DNA of 64,000 bases, taken from positions 57,275 to 121,274 of the forward strand of contig QLIY01000484.1 of NCBI GenBank assembly GCA_003260075.1, given 5' to 3'. Source of the DNA: Phallusia mammillata (Eukaryota > Chordata > Ascidiacea > Phlebobranchia > Ascidiidae). The position numbers and the translations under genes are program-made. The notes below the pieces were generated by a model, which was not told the DNA's origin, ran no database searches, and saw only the letters and a list, made by a program, of their open reading frames with translations. Within the stretch, counting starts at the first letter, position 1; every line of letters starts with the position of its first letter. Below are positions 12,301 to 23,828 of this stretch, piece by piece.

Positions 12301-15300
12301 AAATCGTCTCCAGAAGCTGAGAGGGCTGCGTACTTGGTAAAAACGCTTACTTGTGATAATTTGCAAAACCACTGTTTTAATTCTAAGACGAGATGAAACA
12401 AATAATCGAGCTTTTTAATCCTCATGCCTAAAAAAATATTTTAAATCATAATTTACACGGGTACACATTTTTTTAATCTTTAACTTCATGTGTGTTACAC
12501 CCAGTGGTGGGATTTAATTTTTTTTCAGTCGGTTTTATCACAAAAGTCATGTTTTTCAGCCGGTTCTGTTACAAAAAGTCCATTGACAGTGCAGTAACCA
12601 GTAATGCTAACTGGTTCGCTGATCTCATGAAATTTCGTGAGACGGTTCTATAGAACCGGGGCGAACCGGCTGAATCCCACCACTGGTTGCACCCCTTCTT
12701 TCTCTGTTATGTGGTATACAGTAAGTTGCGACCCTTCAGATTTTTTATTTCACCTGACGGTGACAACAATAATTGTCGAAACTTTGGGATGCTTTTTACA
12801 CAGATATTGGAATGCATTTTTTGCTCTAAATTTACATTTTTGAACTTTAATGTACTATAACAGGTAAAGCGAACTAAAAATTATGAGTCACTCTAAATCA
12901 GCGATTCCCAAACTGGGGTCCGCGGTCCCTTAAGGGTCCGTCAGGCAATTTTGGGGGGACCGCGAAGCGGTTGAAGTAATTCTATAATCTTATTTGGCGT
13001 CAGTTTGTGCCACTAAATAAGTTTAAATCAAAGTAGAATTGAGAATCGACTGTCTCCATTGCTAAACAATGGCCTTTATTGAATGACAACTATCAAAAAT
13101 GCAATTGTTCGCGCACAATCGTAATGTTTTTGTCCTGTTTGTGATGTCACATGCTGTCTTTGGATGATTGTTATGCGCAATTTTGCATAACTAGCTAAAA
13201 TCATGCAATCAACTTTCGTTTTTATGTAATACACATATAGGCTTAAGGACCGCGAGCCCTCGAAAAAATGGCAAAGGGACCGTTTAGAAAAAAATATGAA
13301 AAAGTTTGGGAACCACTGCTCTAAATTGTTTTGATACTTTTGTGGTGGTAAAAATCTCATTAATCTTGCTAGCAGTTTTTGAGCGTTGTTTAAATTTGTC
13401 CCGAGGCTGTCAATACTTTTCCGGCAGTTCACCCTAAGTGGGCTCTTTTTGGTGAAAATCCCGTTGCAGATCAAAATCCCCTTTTTGTAGGCACGTCACG
13501 GTAGCGGGAAACCGCGGGTGAATTTGACGCCACCTTCACGGTCTACTTCACGTTTGGGACGTCAGCAGTCGAAGGACGAACGTTCGTCAAGTGCCCGACG
13601 AAAAGTAAAGTCACGAGACGGCCGCCGTGTGCAGCAGCCGGCGCAAGGAAACGGCGATCCCCGTCAGAGATCGGTATCGGTTCAAAAGTAAGCAAATTGT
13701 CGAGTTGGCTTTTTTTGTGTTTTGGAAGATGCTAAAATTATTTTAAAGGCCTTTTACTTTTACGTGTTTATTATTGGATATTTACCTGAAAAAATAAAAT
13801 AACGTTTGTTTATTTGGTTTATTTACGCAAAAAACATGATTTTTTTCAAAAATTGCGCATTTAGCTTGAATCTTTGCGCAAGGTGCGTAGTGCAGAGCGA
13901 TGTTGGTAAACAAAATATCAATAGGGTTTTAGAATTGCCAACCATAACCTTTTTCTGCAGTGTTAACAAATATACGGCTGCATTGATTGACGATTCCTCG
14001 CCCGCTCTACCATCAAGCCTTTCCACGTACGCTCGCTCCGAGACTTCTATCAAAGGAGTATTNTCCTCTGCGCCGATCTCTCAACATTTCGTCTTTCGGA
14101 TTCGGCGCCGATGACGCTCTTGCATACGGGGTTTCCCCGCGAGAACGCGACGAGATGAATACGAGTCGCACGCTTGCGGCGCTAGAGCGCACGCGCATCA
14201 AGTTTCCAGGCAAGACCGACGAGGAAGCTGACCGGATAATGGACTCGGTAAGAGATAGATCGGAAAGCTTTTTTGGGCGTTGTCATCCGCCACGGGCGTA
14301 AATTTCGACTCTAGGGGCTTTGGGCGATCGTTAGCCGGCCATTGAACCCTGATATCGTCGATAATTGAGCGGTGATCATCACACTAGAATACCGGCTCGT
14401 GCCTGCCGTAAGCATCTCCTCTTATGTGATTCATTACTAATCGACGTGTTGTTTATGTGCAGATCTTGGATGACTGGAAAATGCACAAGCCGCGCGTCGC
14501 TACCTACTGGTTTGTGAAACTGGATGCTGTGAAACGGCGGAAGGTGCGTTTTTTGGGCTCTGATTCAGTTGTTTTGACTCGCTGGGGATTTTTTCGACCG
14601 TGTCTCGCGTAGCAAGTCCGGGGTTCACTGGACCAAATAATTGCAGCACTTTGCTTATGTTTCTATAAATGCCGACGGCTGAAATTGCTGTCCGCGTTTG
14701 TCCCCTACTATCCCGCCCCGAGGATCGCCAAATATAGAAGCACAGTCCCAAAGTAGATATTCCTTTAAAGTTTAAACCGTCATCGATAAAGGTGGTTACA
14801 TTTTACGTTTCATGGCTTGACACTTGCGTACATCTGCGCTTTCAAACCTAAATAAACTACAAAGGGTTAAATAGACATTTGAAAAGACAGGGCAAATGCC
14901 GCAAATCGATTTGTCGCTGATGGCGGGCTTCAATCCTTATCTTATGCAACCAAACGAGTTTCCCGATAAACAACCCAAAACCCACAGCGCTTAAAGTTCT
15001 ATGGCAAAAGCCGTTCTTTGAAAGTGGTCCTGCGCCTATCTTACTTGATCTGTAATTCACTAATTTCTAATTCAGTTAATCAGGATTTGCAAATGTCGCC
15101 CAAGGGCTGAATTTCTTCGAATAATGTGGCCTTTAACCCCACCCATCGCTACTTGGTATGTCGTTACGCTTTATACCTGTTCCGTTTGCATAGCGGGAAA
15201 GCCTAATGTGTAAATAATTGGAGGTAGTGTTTGGCCTTCGGAATTCTTGCCGATCTTTGTCTACAGCATATAAAATAATTCAGTCCAAAACTCGATTCCT

Positions 15301-17515
15301 AAGTTGGTGTGCGTAAAAGTTAAATATAAATGACAAAAATAAAATCATAAAAAATACGTTAATACTACAGCCCCAAATTAAAACGTAAAAAGTTAGAATT
15401 TATCTTGACAAAAACTAGTTTAAAGTTTTATTAAACCGTTTGCAGAGATTTTTTCACGTCTTCTTACATCAAAATACTTGTATGGACAATGTTAGTCATT
15501 TAACTGTACTGTTTACGGACTGCGGTAGTTTGGTTATGACGACTTACCCAAGCTCATTAGTGACGACCACAGGTATATTGAATGTCGACACGTATACACC
15601 TGCGTTCAGATTCTCCCAATTCCCCCAAATCATGACACGATTGGAGTAAAATTTCGTGATTATCTCAGTTGAGTCAGCATTGGTTAGATGTATTTGTTTT
15701 GTTATTCTTGCTTCATTGCTTAGCGTGTTTTTGTTCATTCATGTACAAAACGCACGTAGCCCTTGCACCCCTTTGGTGCATCTGCTCGGGTTACGTTGGT
15801 CCGTTTATGCGTCAGAACTTGTGACGTACTTGCGCTAGGTGTGGCCCACAGGTGATAAGGGTGGAAAATTTGTAATGCTTTACTCGACGGTTTAATAGAT
15901 GTTATCACAAGTGTTTTGTTATCACATTTATTCAATCAACTGAATAATCTTTACGGTATTTAAAATTTGTTTTTGAGTTGATTTTTTTTATTTAGTCATT
16001 AACCAACAAATCATCAAGTGTGTTTGTAGTTGTGTGTGACTAGTTTTTACACTATTTCGAATCGTTTTGTTTTTTTCTGTCCAACGAACGTCGACGCATT
16101 TCATGCATCAGTCAATGGCAGCTTTTTATTTGTCCATATTATGTTAAACTTTAGTTGTTAAGGGTCAAAACATTTTGCATGTTCACCAATTTCTTGGACT
16201 CTTCATAATTAGGTGGTTGACATTGTGCGTGGAAATGTGAGAGCAGTGATGGAGAGAGTTTGGCGAACGAACGACGTCGATTCGATCCGACTGATGCGGC
16301 TTTTCAACCGACTCTTCAACAGAATGCATTGGAGCCACGGACAAGGATTGTGGAATTGCTTCACCACGTCTAGGTACGAAGGAAAGAATACTTGGTGCTC
16401 AAGATAAAGGATAAAATATGCTAAAAACAACATACCTAACCTTTCGTACCTTTCAATTACATTAAACATATTTTTAATTGAGAATCCATAAACCTCGCTT
16501 AATACAGTTTCAGCAATTTTTGTGTCCATTTTCGTAATCTACTATAGCTTTGCCGCTTAATTAAAATACACAGTTTCGTTAGAGAGCTTGAATGTAAGGT
16601 TTCAAACCTCCTTCGAAAACAGTGAAATAGTGTGCACTGTCTGCAGCTTAATTCCCTTTCCTTTTTCAATTTTACAAACACAATTTTGGGCCTTATTTAA
16701 ATTACACCAGACGTGATTTTGCAGTAACTCGTGGGAGACGATATTTAGCAAGAGCACAGACACAGTGAGCGAGAATGAGATGGAATGCTGTCGTCGCATT
16801 GTTCGTCTCTGCAAGGACTGTCTTCTAATCGTCTATCAGTTCGCCAACGACGCTCGTACCCATGGAACTTCGTCTGGCGAAGTTGGGTCCAAATCCTCCC
16901 CTGACACCGGAACCAGGTCCCTGGGTCCCACAGGCGTCTTAACGTCACCACGGGCCACAAATCTGGCTTTAGAGGATTTACCAAGAAGGTATGTTATAGT
17001 TGTCAGTTGCATTCATAGGCCGTAATTTGTTTGTTCCTATGATCGATAGAATAGGTCGTGAAGTTATGGGCCAGTCACGTTCAATCGATTGGTTATTTGT
17101 CACGGATTTAAACCGATAGTTGTTGTTGTTTTTCAAATCCAACCCGAGCACACTGATCATAATCGATTATTGTCATGTCAGGTTGCCACATTTATTATCT
17201 AACTTCGTGAGATTTGTGACGAATCGATGTTTTCACTTCGCGGACGCCGCATCGATTTAATCTCACTTCCTTGAGGCAGTCTTTCTGCTTATTAGGACAA
17301 ACTTATTATTACGCCTAAACACTCAGAAAAATTACATTACATGAATTTGCAATAACTAATATGTTGTCTTCATGCCCGGTATAATTTTCGTCAGATTTTC
17401 GCGCGGCCTGGCTGCCTCGTCATTGGCGCGTCATCAGCCGAACGTGACGTCACAATCACATCAGCGACGCCCGGTCACCTTTTCGTCGTCAAGGCAACGG
17501 AGCGACTTCAGATAA
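3372..17515 (+). CDS. TTLL7: TTLL7, tubulin polyglutamylase
   Basis: Tubulin-tyrosine-ligase-like enzyme that adds glutamate chains to tubulin tails (beta-tubulin in vertebrates) on axonal and ciliary microtubules. Exons: 3372-3447, 3513-3683, 3907-4105, 4343-4504, 4635-4851, 5395-5559, 6115-6220, 6976-7036, 7620-7706, 8660-8807, 10557-10669, 10978-11074, 11811-11996, 12268-12336, 13491-13687, 13961-14247, 14463-14543, 16213-16373, 16725-16988, 17395-17515. Phases all agree if the N at 14063 is dropped, giving 988 residues (human about 890). The ATP-grasp TTL domain is about residues 66-415: INHFP-like VNHFPSMGEICRKD, KPANGAMGNG near 193-202, YMHLTNYSVNK near 280, metal-binding LLEVNRAPSF near 385. 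KRRNIASQKAEAQRRL just after it matches the basic microtubule-binding extension. The C-terminal KFPGK, YWFVKLDAVK and FNRLFNRMHWSHGQGLWNCF blocks separate TTLL7 from TTLL6/13. The start is the first in-frame ATG before a phase-1 donor. Confidence 0.93.
7077..7165. repeat. 89-bp foldback/MITE in TTLL7 intron 8
   Basis: Ends are inverted copies of about 25 bases (TAAGCTGCAGACAGTGCGC and its near complement TGCACTGTCTGCAACTTA). A solo end of the same family, with TGTGCACTGTCTGCAGCTTA, sits near 16628-16649. Too short to code; the target duplication is unclear. Confidence 0.55.
8868..9489. mobile_element. hAT-like MITE in TTLL7 intron 10
   Basis: Inverted termini CAGTGGTTCTTAACC and GGTTAAGAACCACTG are perfect complements, typical of hAT non-autonomous elements. 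Flanks ATCTAAAC and ATCTACTG agree at six of eight positions as a decayed 8-bp target duplication. Internally an assembly join (G run 8970-8980) repeats the first 99 bases, so the real element is about 110 bp shorter than written. The rest of the 8808-10556 intron shows nothing recognisable. Confidence 0.75.
12502..12685. mobile_element. hAT-like MITE, 184 bp, TTLL7 intron 14
   Basis: Termini CAGTGGTGGGATT and AATCCCACCACTG are inverted repeats; flanks GTTACACC (12494-12501) and GTTGCACC (12686-12693) form an 8-bp target duplication with one mismatch. An internal palindrome GGTTCTATAGAACC is shared with a second copy at 26686-26833, identifying a family. Confidence 0.85.
12899..13318. mobile_element. 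hAT-like MITE, 420 bp, TTLL7 intron 14
   Basis: Starts CAGCGATTCCCAAACT and ends AGTTTGGGAACCACTG; inverted termini of the CAGTGGTTCCCAAACT class. Perfect 8-bp target duplication CTCTAAAT at 12891-12898 and 13319-13326. No transposase reading frame, so non-autonomous. Confidence 0.88.
14063..14063. other. Ambiguous base N breaking a TTLL7 exon
   Basis: The base lies inside TTLL7 exon 16 (13961-14247). Upstream reading is open in the frame set by the preceding exon; downstream the conserved KFPGK frame is one base later. Removing the N restores one open frame through the whole exon, so it looks like an extra base at an assembly join, not a real frameshift. Confidence 0.75.
14544..16212 (+). 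other. TTLL7: Long TTLL7 intron 17 without recognised content
   Basis: Bounded by AAG|GTGCGT and AATTAG|GTG. I see no coding exon, mobile element or RNA gene inside. Confidence 0.5.
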
Positions 17516-20500
17516 CGAAGTAGGGGATGGTTTGGCGGGTCTGGCAGGTTACTAACCGGTAATCGAATGAAGTTGGCACCTTACTACCCCTTGTCAGGGT
17601 TTAATGCAAGCGTTGCTATTCTTTGTTGGTCATGCAGCTCCCCTCTAATCCAATCACAGAGGCTAATTCTTCCAGAATATTGGATTACTGATATTGCCAC
17701 GACAGGGTCGAAAATTCCGGACCAAGCTGGAAAATTATGGAAACGCTTGTATCCTACTATTATAGATGCTTGTCGCGTGAACCTCGTGTTTTCGAAGTAA
17801 TTCTATTTGTCCACGGAAATTGAACCCACGAGGCCACATCGTCTCCTACACTTAATTTTACTATGATGTGTTGTTTGCAATCAGTAGCCTGTTCGTTGCA
17901 AATTTTACTCATGGTTTGGAACGAGCGGCGTTGAATTAAATTGCACACGACTTTTTATCAATACTTCACTGAGTTTTGGTTTTAGGCTTTTCTACAAAAC
18001 CGCTTCATCTGTGCAACACTATTTGCATGCCTTACTGCATTTTGCAAGTTCTGAAGTTCACTGTGTCTTGCACAATCCGCTTATAGCTTCACCACCTCAC
18101 TCGTAGTGGCTTGTAGTGATCAATTGGGGCCAAACGTATCACTTGTCTGCAGTTTTAGACGTCGTTGATCGTGTTTAGAATTATTTTCAATGATCAATGA
18201 TAATTAGTTAATTTACGTTTAAAACTTTTTATTGACAAATCTATATTAATATGCTTTTTTCAAACTCGTTTTTTAGAAGCTATTGTTCCGTTGATTTTTT
18301 TTTTATAAAATAGTCTTTCTGTTTCAAAGAGAACAAGTAAAATTAAATAAATTGAAATTTTTAAAATGAAAAGAAAAATTACGGTAATGCAGATATAAAA
18401 TCGTTTAATTTGAGATGATTTCTTTTCTAGTAATCGCCTGTTTGATGTTTAAAAGAATAGTCTACCATCTCAATATTAAACATTTGCAGCAGTGGTTTCT
18501 TAGTGTCTTGCTTTTCGCGTCGCATTTGGCATTGTATGTTTTCACCTCTGTTCACTCCAGTACTCAACAAACAAAAACATTTTTCAATGGATAATGCGGA
18601 TTGAAAGCTGTCAGTGAAAGTCAATTTCAACATACAGTTGGTTTCTGTAATAAGAAGCTCCTCATACTCGCATCGATTCAAGCAGTGTTGTCAGTCTATC
18701 AGAAGTTATGCAATATGTATTAGGTTCACGCAGTACTGGAAGCAATAATGCAAGTTCGTCGTAACGCATCGATATTGTGCCTGGTCGATATGGCACTAAA
18801 TCTAAAAACAAATATTTTACCGTTGACAGTCAATTTTCTTAAAATTTATACAACAGGGCACGACTAAACACTCGCAAGTGACGAGAATTGGCCATGCAGT
18901 TACGTATGCTAATGGAACGGTTATAGTATTCCACTGAGCTGATGTAGTAGCCTAAATATTTACTCACGGATAAATGATATTTGTTTTCGTTTTAAAGCAA
19001 GTTCCTGAATAAGTGGTCTGGCTCCTTCCGCAAATCAAATCGAAATCATTGGTTTTTAAATGTCACATCCCAGTGGGGCCAATTTGCGACGGAGCGATTG
19101 ATTTCGGGTCGAAAAAAACGTGCAGGACTCCTGCCTCTGCACAGGCCTGTCTGCTTTTCTTGTACTTCAACCTGAGCGGGCAATTCTCTTACAAATAATA
19201 TGCTTAAACATTGGTTGTTGTTTTAAACGCTGTGACCAATCCAATCGCCCGACTTAACCTTACACGCCCACTGTAGCGTTGTGCCATAACGCGTGGAGGC
19301 CCAGAAAACAGCTTATTGGAATAAAATATTTATCCTATTTTCCTTGTTTATTTATCTTGGTCTTGCCTGTAACTAGTGGCATGGGATCAATTGGCCAAAT
19401 TTCTGACAGATAGCCTGGTTACCTCTCATCGTGCATTATTTATGCCAAGCCCACCCGTTTTCTTTCTACTGTCCGAGAGTTAAATCTATCTGTCCCGTTC
19501 AAAGCGATTCGTTTCAGATTTGCGCCGGAATTTAATCACTGACCACTTGACGAATGGCTGCTCGAAAATCGGAAGGCTTAACCTTGTAGAAGGCCATTGT
19601 TTGCTACCCGAGCTACAAATTGAAATTCCTGACATCTTCGATAAGTGGGAATAAACGTGTTCTGGGAGACATGCCAGGCGAATTCATGATCTGTATCTAT
19701 GTTTAATGACGAATATAACGGCCCAAATAGATGCAAAAGGCGACATTCTTTATTGAATTTGGGCCGTTATGTTTATCATTAAACTTATGAACAGATCCGT
19801 ATATAGCGTTCCAATGTAGCCTATCTATGTTGTTGTTTTATTTATCCATTACCAGCTCCCAAGGGATAGGTTTTTATTTGAGTTTTATTTTAACAACTGA
19901 CAAAATGTATTTTTCTTATTTTTGTTTTTAATTTTGTGGTAACTCTTGCGGAGAACTTAAATTTCACGTGATCTGATTGAAAAAAATCGATATGAGCGAC
20001 GCATGTGTCCGAAAATATTGTTTGACGAACAACGAGTAATGGCGATTTTCAAATGACATGTCACCTGTCCGTCGACTCTAATTGTCAGCAGCTTCACGGA
20101 CGGCCATCTATACAATTGGCAAAAAACACACTGAGCTCAGCAAAGCATGATGCAAATCTACTTTGTAAAAAATGTGACTGCCCGTAAATTGACAGTCGTA
20201 TTAGCGACAAGAGCATTATATCTGATTTCATGCAAAAAAGGTATTAGTTTTCGAAACATCACGAACTTGCAAAGTATTTAATCAATACTCCCGAGCCACT
20301 GCATTTTACTGAGGGCCCCATTGCATTTACGATCACTGTGGGTTCGGCTGTTCGTCAATAAAAGAAATTTACTGTCGGGTTTAAAATGTTCGATTTGTAT
20401 TTTCCCCGTGCGATTGATTTGGCGCGCATTAACTGTTGCGAACAAAATGGTGATTGCCTCTGGATGTATATATTTCTGCGGAAGTTTGCGGTGCGCATGT

Positions 20501-20909
20501 CAGTCAAACGCTAAGCTACAACGGCATTCCCTCATAAATGATTTACCTACCCTCTTGAAGCATGAACAGTAGTGCCTTAAACATAAACAATTCTGGCTTC
20601 CTGTCGTAACGAAGCAAGGCAGAGTGATTGGCAAGAGTTGTATTGAAAAGATTCGCATTGCAAGAAAGGGCGGATAAATGCGAATCAGTCTCATAAATAT
20701 AAGCAATAAGTAACAAGTACAACGGGTAAACAGTATGCGGTGAGCAGATCACAGCACGGTAATATTAAGCACAGTTACGATACAATATAAATACGAAGGA
20801 ATGTTACGAAATGTTTTCCTTAAACTATAACGACCGAATGGATGTGCAAAGTCAATAGCGAAGGGACGGCAACGGGGTTTCAATTCGGCTTGGATTTCCT
20901 GAAACAGGT
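17516..20909. other. Intergenic, TTLL7 3' side to the peptide gene 3' side
   Basis: Transcription converges here: TTLL7 from the left, the GnRH-like peptide gene from the right. It should hold both 3'UTRs. A 110-bp foldback repeat lies at 19688-19797. Short open frames at 17567-17800, 18427-18681 (-) and 19013-19198 show no domain, splice context or start context and are not called. Confidence 0.5.
19688..19797. repeat. 110-bp foldback repeat
   Basis: Two arms of about 41 bases, from GATCTGTATCTATGTTTAAT to AACGGCCCAAAT and the inverted ATTTGGGCCGTTAT to ACAGATC, are roughly 80 percent complementary. The same arm sequences recur in CFAP57 introns: left-arm type near 31365-31395, right-arm type near 32524-32553. 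A dispersed transposon family is implied; its class is unknown. Confidence 0.65.
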
Positions 20910-21980
20910 CTAATCTCGATTTGTCCATTCATCGACGTTGTTCTGTGAAAGAGAAGATTATTTAATATTATTAAAACTACCGCAACCCAACTAAAGAGTT
21001 TTAATGTTCACAAAACACTTTTTGTCTGTCAAACTAAAACGTTTGTTTCACAGAAAGTGAGTGTAAGGACAAATTGGTAAAACACTGCTCTAAAAGTGCG
21101 TGAATTTTTTTTCATTTGAGAAAAATGGAAAACCGAAAATACGCATATAAAGAGTCCACTGGAAGTACAGCGCTCATAAAATAAAGATTGTTTTCCTTAC
21201 CGAATATTCGCCGTTTTCTTTTGCAACTGCGTCCTGCGCCAACGCCTGTATAAAACGATAAACAATTTAAAGGTCTGCTGTTTGTTTCAATTTAAATTTT
21301 AAAGAGGTACAAAACTTACCCGGAGCAGTCCCATTAGATTGTCTCGGCTTGTTTTCAGGGGGGGGGGCATTTTAAAAAAGGCTCAAAACTTACCCGGAGC
21401 AGTCCCATTAGATTGTCTCGGCTTGTTTTCATAAGTTCGGCGGTAATAGCGTGATCGAATTTGTCGTAGAGACCCGCGCTGTCTATGGTCGGCCTGCTTA
21501 TTCTGTAATTAAACAGCCTTTCCATATTTAAATCGTTTGTGCTCCTGTAAAGAAAAAAATAATATGAGATTACAAATTAAAATAATTTTCTGTTGTTGTT
21601 AAAATTTGTTCAGCTAAAAACAAAAATGGTTCGGCCGGAATTTATATCAGAGTCGAAAGTCGGGTAGATCGGGTTTAGGGTTATTTTTTAAGAAAACGAC
21701 TTTATTTAAAGTCACATTTCTGTTAAGTTATAATTTGCATGATAAATTGAACTGTCGGGACAAATTTGTTGCTGTTGTTGTTTTTATTCAAAAAAGAACA
21801 TTTTTGACGTATTGCAAAATTTACGAACAAAAAGAGTTTTTTTCAATACCTCTTTCCGCCCGTATTTTGCATTCCTGGTTTAAACCACTTTGTCCAATGA
21901 TCGGCGTCGGCAGCTGAAACGGCAACAAGTAGAAATCCCGCAGCGAGAAGCCATTGGAACATGTTTGATTTGTGATGCAT
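20910..21980 (-). CDS. Secreted neuropeptide precursor, GnRH-X-like (candidate)
   Basis: Four exons on the minus strand: 21850-21980, 21394-21544, 21201-21245, 20910-20942, phase-consistent, 119 residues. Residues 1-24 look like a signal peptide: a basic start, hydrophobic core LLAAGFLLVAV, then small residues SAA. Next come DHWTKWFKPG (27-36), a spacer MQNTG, and GKR (42-44), an amidation plus dibasic cleavage signal. The pattern xHW(S/T)xxxxPG is that of chordate GnRH decapeptides. The Trp at position 6, the extension past PG and the late GKR recall ascidian GnRH-X (QHWSNWWIPG core). The remaining 75 residues would be an associated peptide. Odd points: position 1 is Asp, not Gln, so no pyroglutamate; the first donor (GTATTG) is weak. 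Family identity is inference from pattern; the gene model itself is well supported by phase and splice sites. Confidence 0.72.
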
Positions 21981-22117
21981 ACTCATATTGTTTTTTAAAT
22001 ATCAATTTTCGACAATAGTTTATTAAATATAAAATGTTTTTTTCTGCAAAGTAAAAAAAAGGTTAAAATTCGACATTTTAGTGATAAATACACAGAAAAG
22101 AAAATAGTTTTGTATAT

Positions 22118-22175
<58 letters not shown>
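22118..22175. other. Long G run, gap-like (58 G)
   Basis: Pure G with no interruption; same kind at 26834-26892 (59), 38188-38258 (71) and 40937-40975 (39). Flanks are not duplicated. Perfect homopolymers of this size inside introns and a transposon fit sized gaps written as G. Poly-Gly and poly-Pro reading frames across them are meaningless. Confidence 0.8.
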
Positions 22176-22177
<2 letters not shown>

Positions 22178-23814
22178 TTTCTTGGTCTAAGCGTTGGTGC
22201 TTAACAATATTCCTCAACTCATATAGGCTGTGCTCTTCTTTTCTACCACGAACGTCCATACTGTCCAAAGACTGAGGACATGATCTTATGGGATGCTCTT
22301 CGACGTTTTTATACAGGCGCGACCTGCTTGGGAAAAAAAGGGTATCCGAATATGAATTCGCCTGGGAACCGTCACGATCCTGTTTGCACAGTTTCGGACG
22401 CAATGCACGCACACGTCAATGATTACACAACTCTTTTTTTGGGCAGCCTAAAATAAGAAAGGGTCCGCAAGCAATTATGTTAGTTTCTCCTTACCGTTTA
22501 AGCGGGTGCAAGTTTTACTTAAGGCGGGGGCAGCAGTTTTTCTTTTCCCTCGCTTCCATTGGCAAACACACGCCGCGGATAAAAAGGATGATTTTTTATT
22601 AATGCTGGCAGCTGTTGATGTTCTAAAAAGTTTAAAATAGTTTTTATTTCGCGATTTTTCCGAACCATTACTAAAATCAACATATGTTTTGTAATCCAAG
22701 ATTTTTCTTACCAATGTAATTATTTGACGTCTTTTTTTTAATTTTACTTTTACCAATGCATTTGACGTCTTTGTGTGTTTTGTTTTTTATGTTGGGGGGG
22801 GGGGCCTAATTATTTGACGTCTTTTTTTTCTAATTTCACTTTTACCAATGCATTTGACGTCTTTGTGTGTTTTGTTTTTTATGTTGTAATTTCATGTCTA
22901 CTACTTTTTGACACATTGCTGCCTTTTGTTGAATCCTCTATTCCTATCTTGGTGCGTTAATTAGAATTACATTTGCTTATCAGGATATATCCTTCTTGTG
23001 TAGCACACATCCGTTACTTAAGTGATATAGTAAATGTTGAGTTATAGGCGTTACCAAAAATATGACACATAGGCTTTGTTGCGATGATTTCTGGTAAGAG
23101 TGTGTCACTAAAATAGCGCAGATAGTGAAGAGACTATAGGAGGCCCTTTGTAGTACCGCATCACATAAAGAACGGAGGTGTTTTATTTGACTTCAAACAT
23201 TTGTTCTTCCCTTGTGAACATGACAGCTATTTGTACGAGTCATGCTTTTGCGATAAAAATGCTTTTCTTTTTTAAAGTTGCGTCTTGAAGTATAGGCTAT
23301 ATAATGCAAGAACATACAGGAACAATCCTAATGAATTTAAATATGTAGTCATAACATAATCCTAATTGGACCTAATGAGATATATTCGTTATCTTCCAAG
23401 TCAATAATCCAACTATACGGTAAGCATGATGTTTATGCCATTGCAGAGAGATAAATTCAAAAAAATGGTGGGGGGGGGGATGCAAGAACATACAGGAACA
23501 ATCCTAATGAATTTAAATATGCAGTCATAACATAATCCTAATCGGACCTAATGAGATATATTCGTTATCTTCAAGCATGATGTTTATGCCATTGCAGAGA
23601 GATAAATTCAAAAAAATGGTACGTCAACGGAAAGCAAACATTGCTTCGCTTTGCCGGTGAACATAACCCGATGCATGGGTATACCACATTTTATGCAATT
23701 AGGACAAACTTTTAAAATATATTTTTGTTTAATTTACGAAATTTTTTAAAATAAGGCAACCCCCAATATTTTACCCCACGCGTTTTGTACACGAACGCTA
23801 GGTGTCGTCATAAC

Positions 23815-23828
23815 GTGACCATGGCAAC
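23815..23828 (+). promoter_or_regulatory. RFX X-box upstream of CFAP57
   Basis: GTGACCATGGCAAC fits the palindromic X-box consensus GTNRCC-RGYAAC bound by RFX factors, the main regulators of ciliary genes in animals. It lies 703 bases before the CFAP57 ATG, so it would be near the promoter if there is a 5'UTR intron. The match is seen; its use is inferred from the ciliary role of the next gene. Confidence 0.6.

Noticed and set aside
13806-14114. Separate plus-strand gene over the N at 14063
   Set aside because: It is TTLL7 exon 16 read in one frame plus upstream intron; the end is caused by the N.
3372-17515. TTLL6 or TTLL13 instead of TTLL7
   Set aside because: The catalytic core is shared, but the KPANGAMG motif, NRAPSF and the whole C-terminal half match TTLL7.
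22118-22175. Poly-Gly / poly-Pro coding across long G runs (also 26834-26892, 38188-38258, 40937-40975)
   Set aside because: Pure homopolymers without synonymous variation, interrupting introns and one transposon; they are gap-like, not coding repeats.
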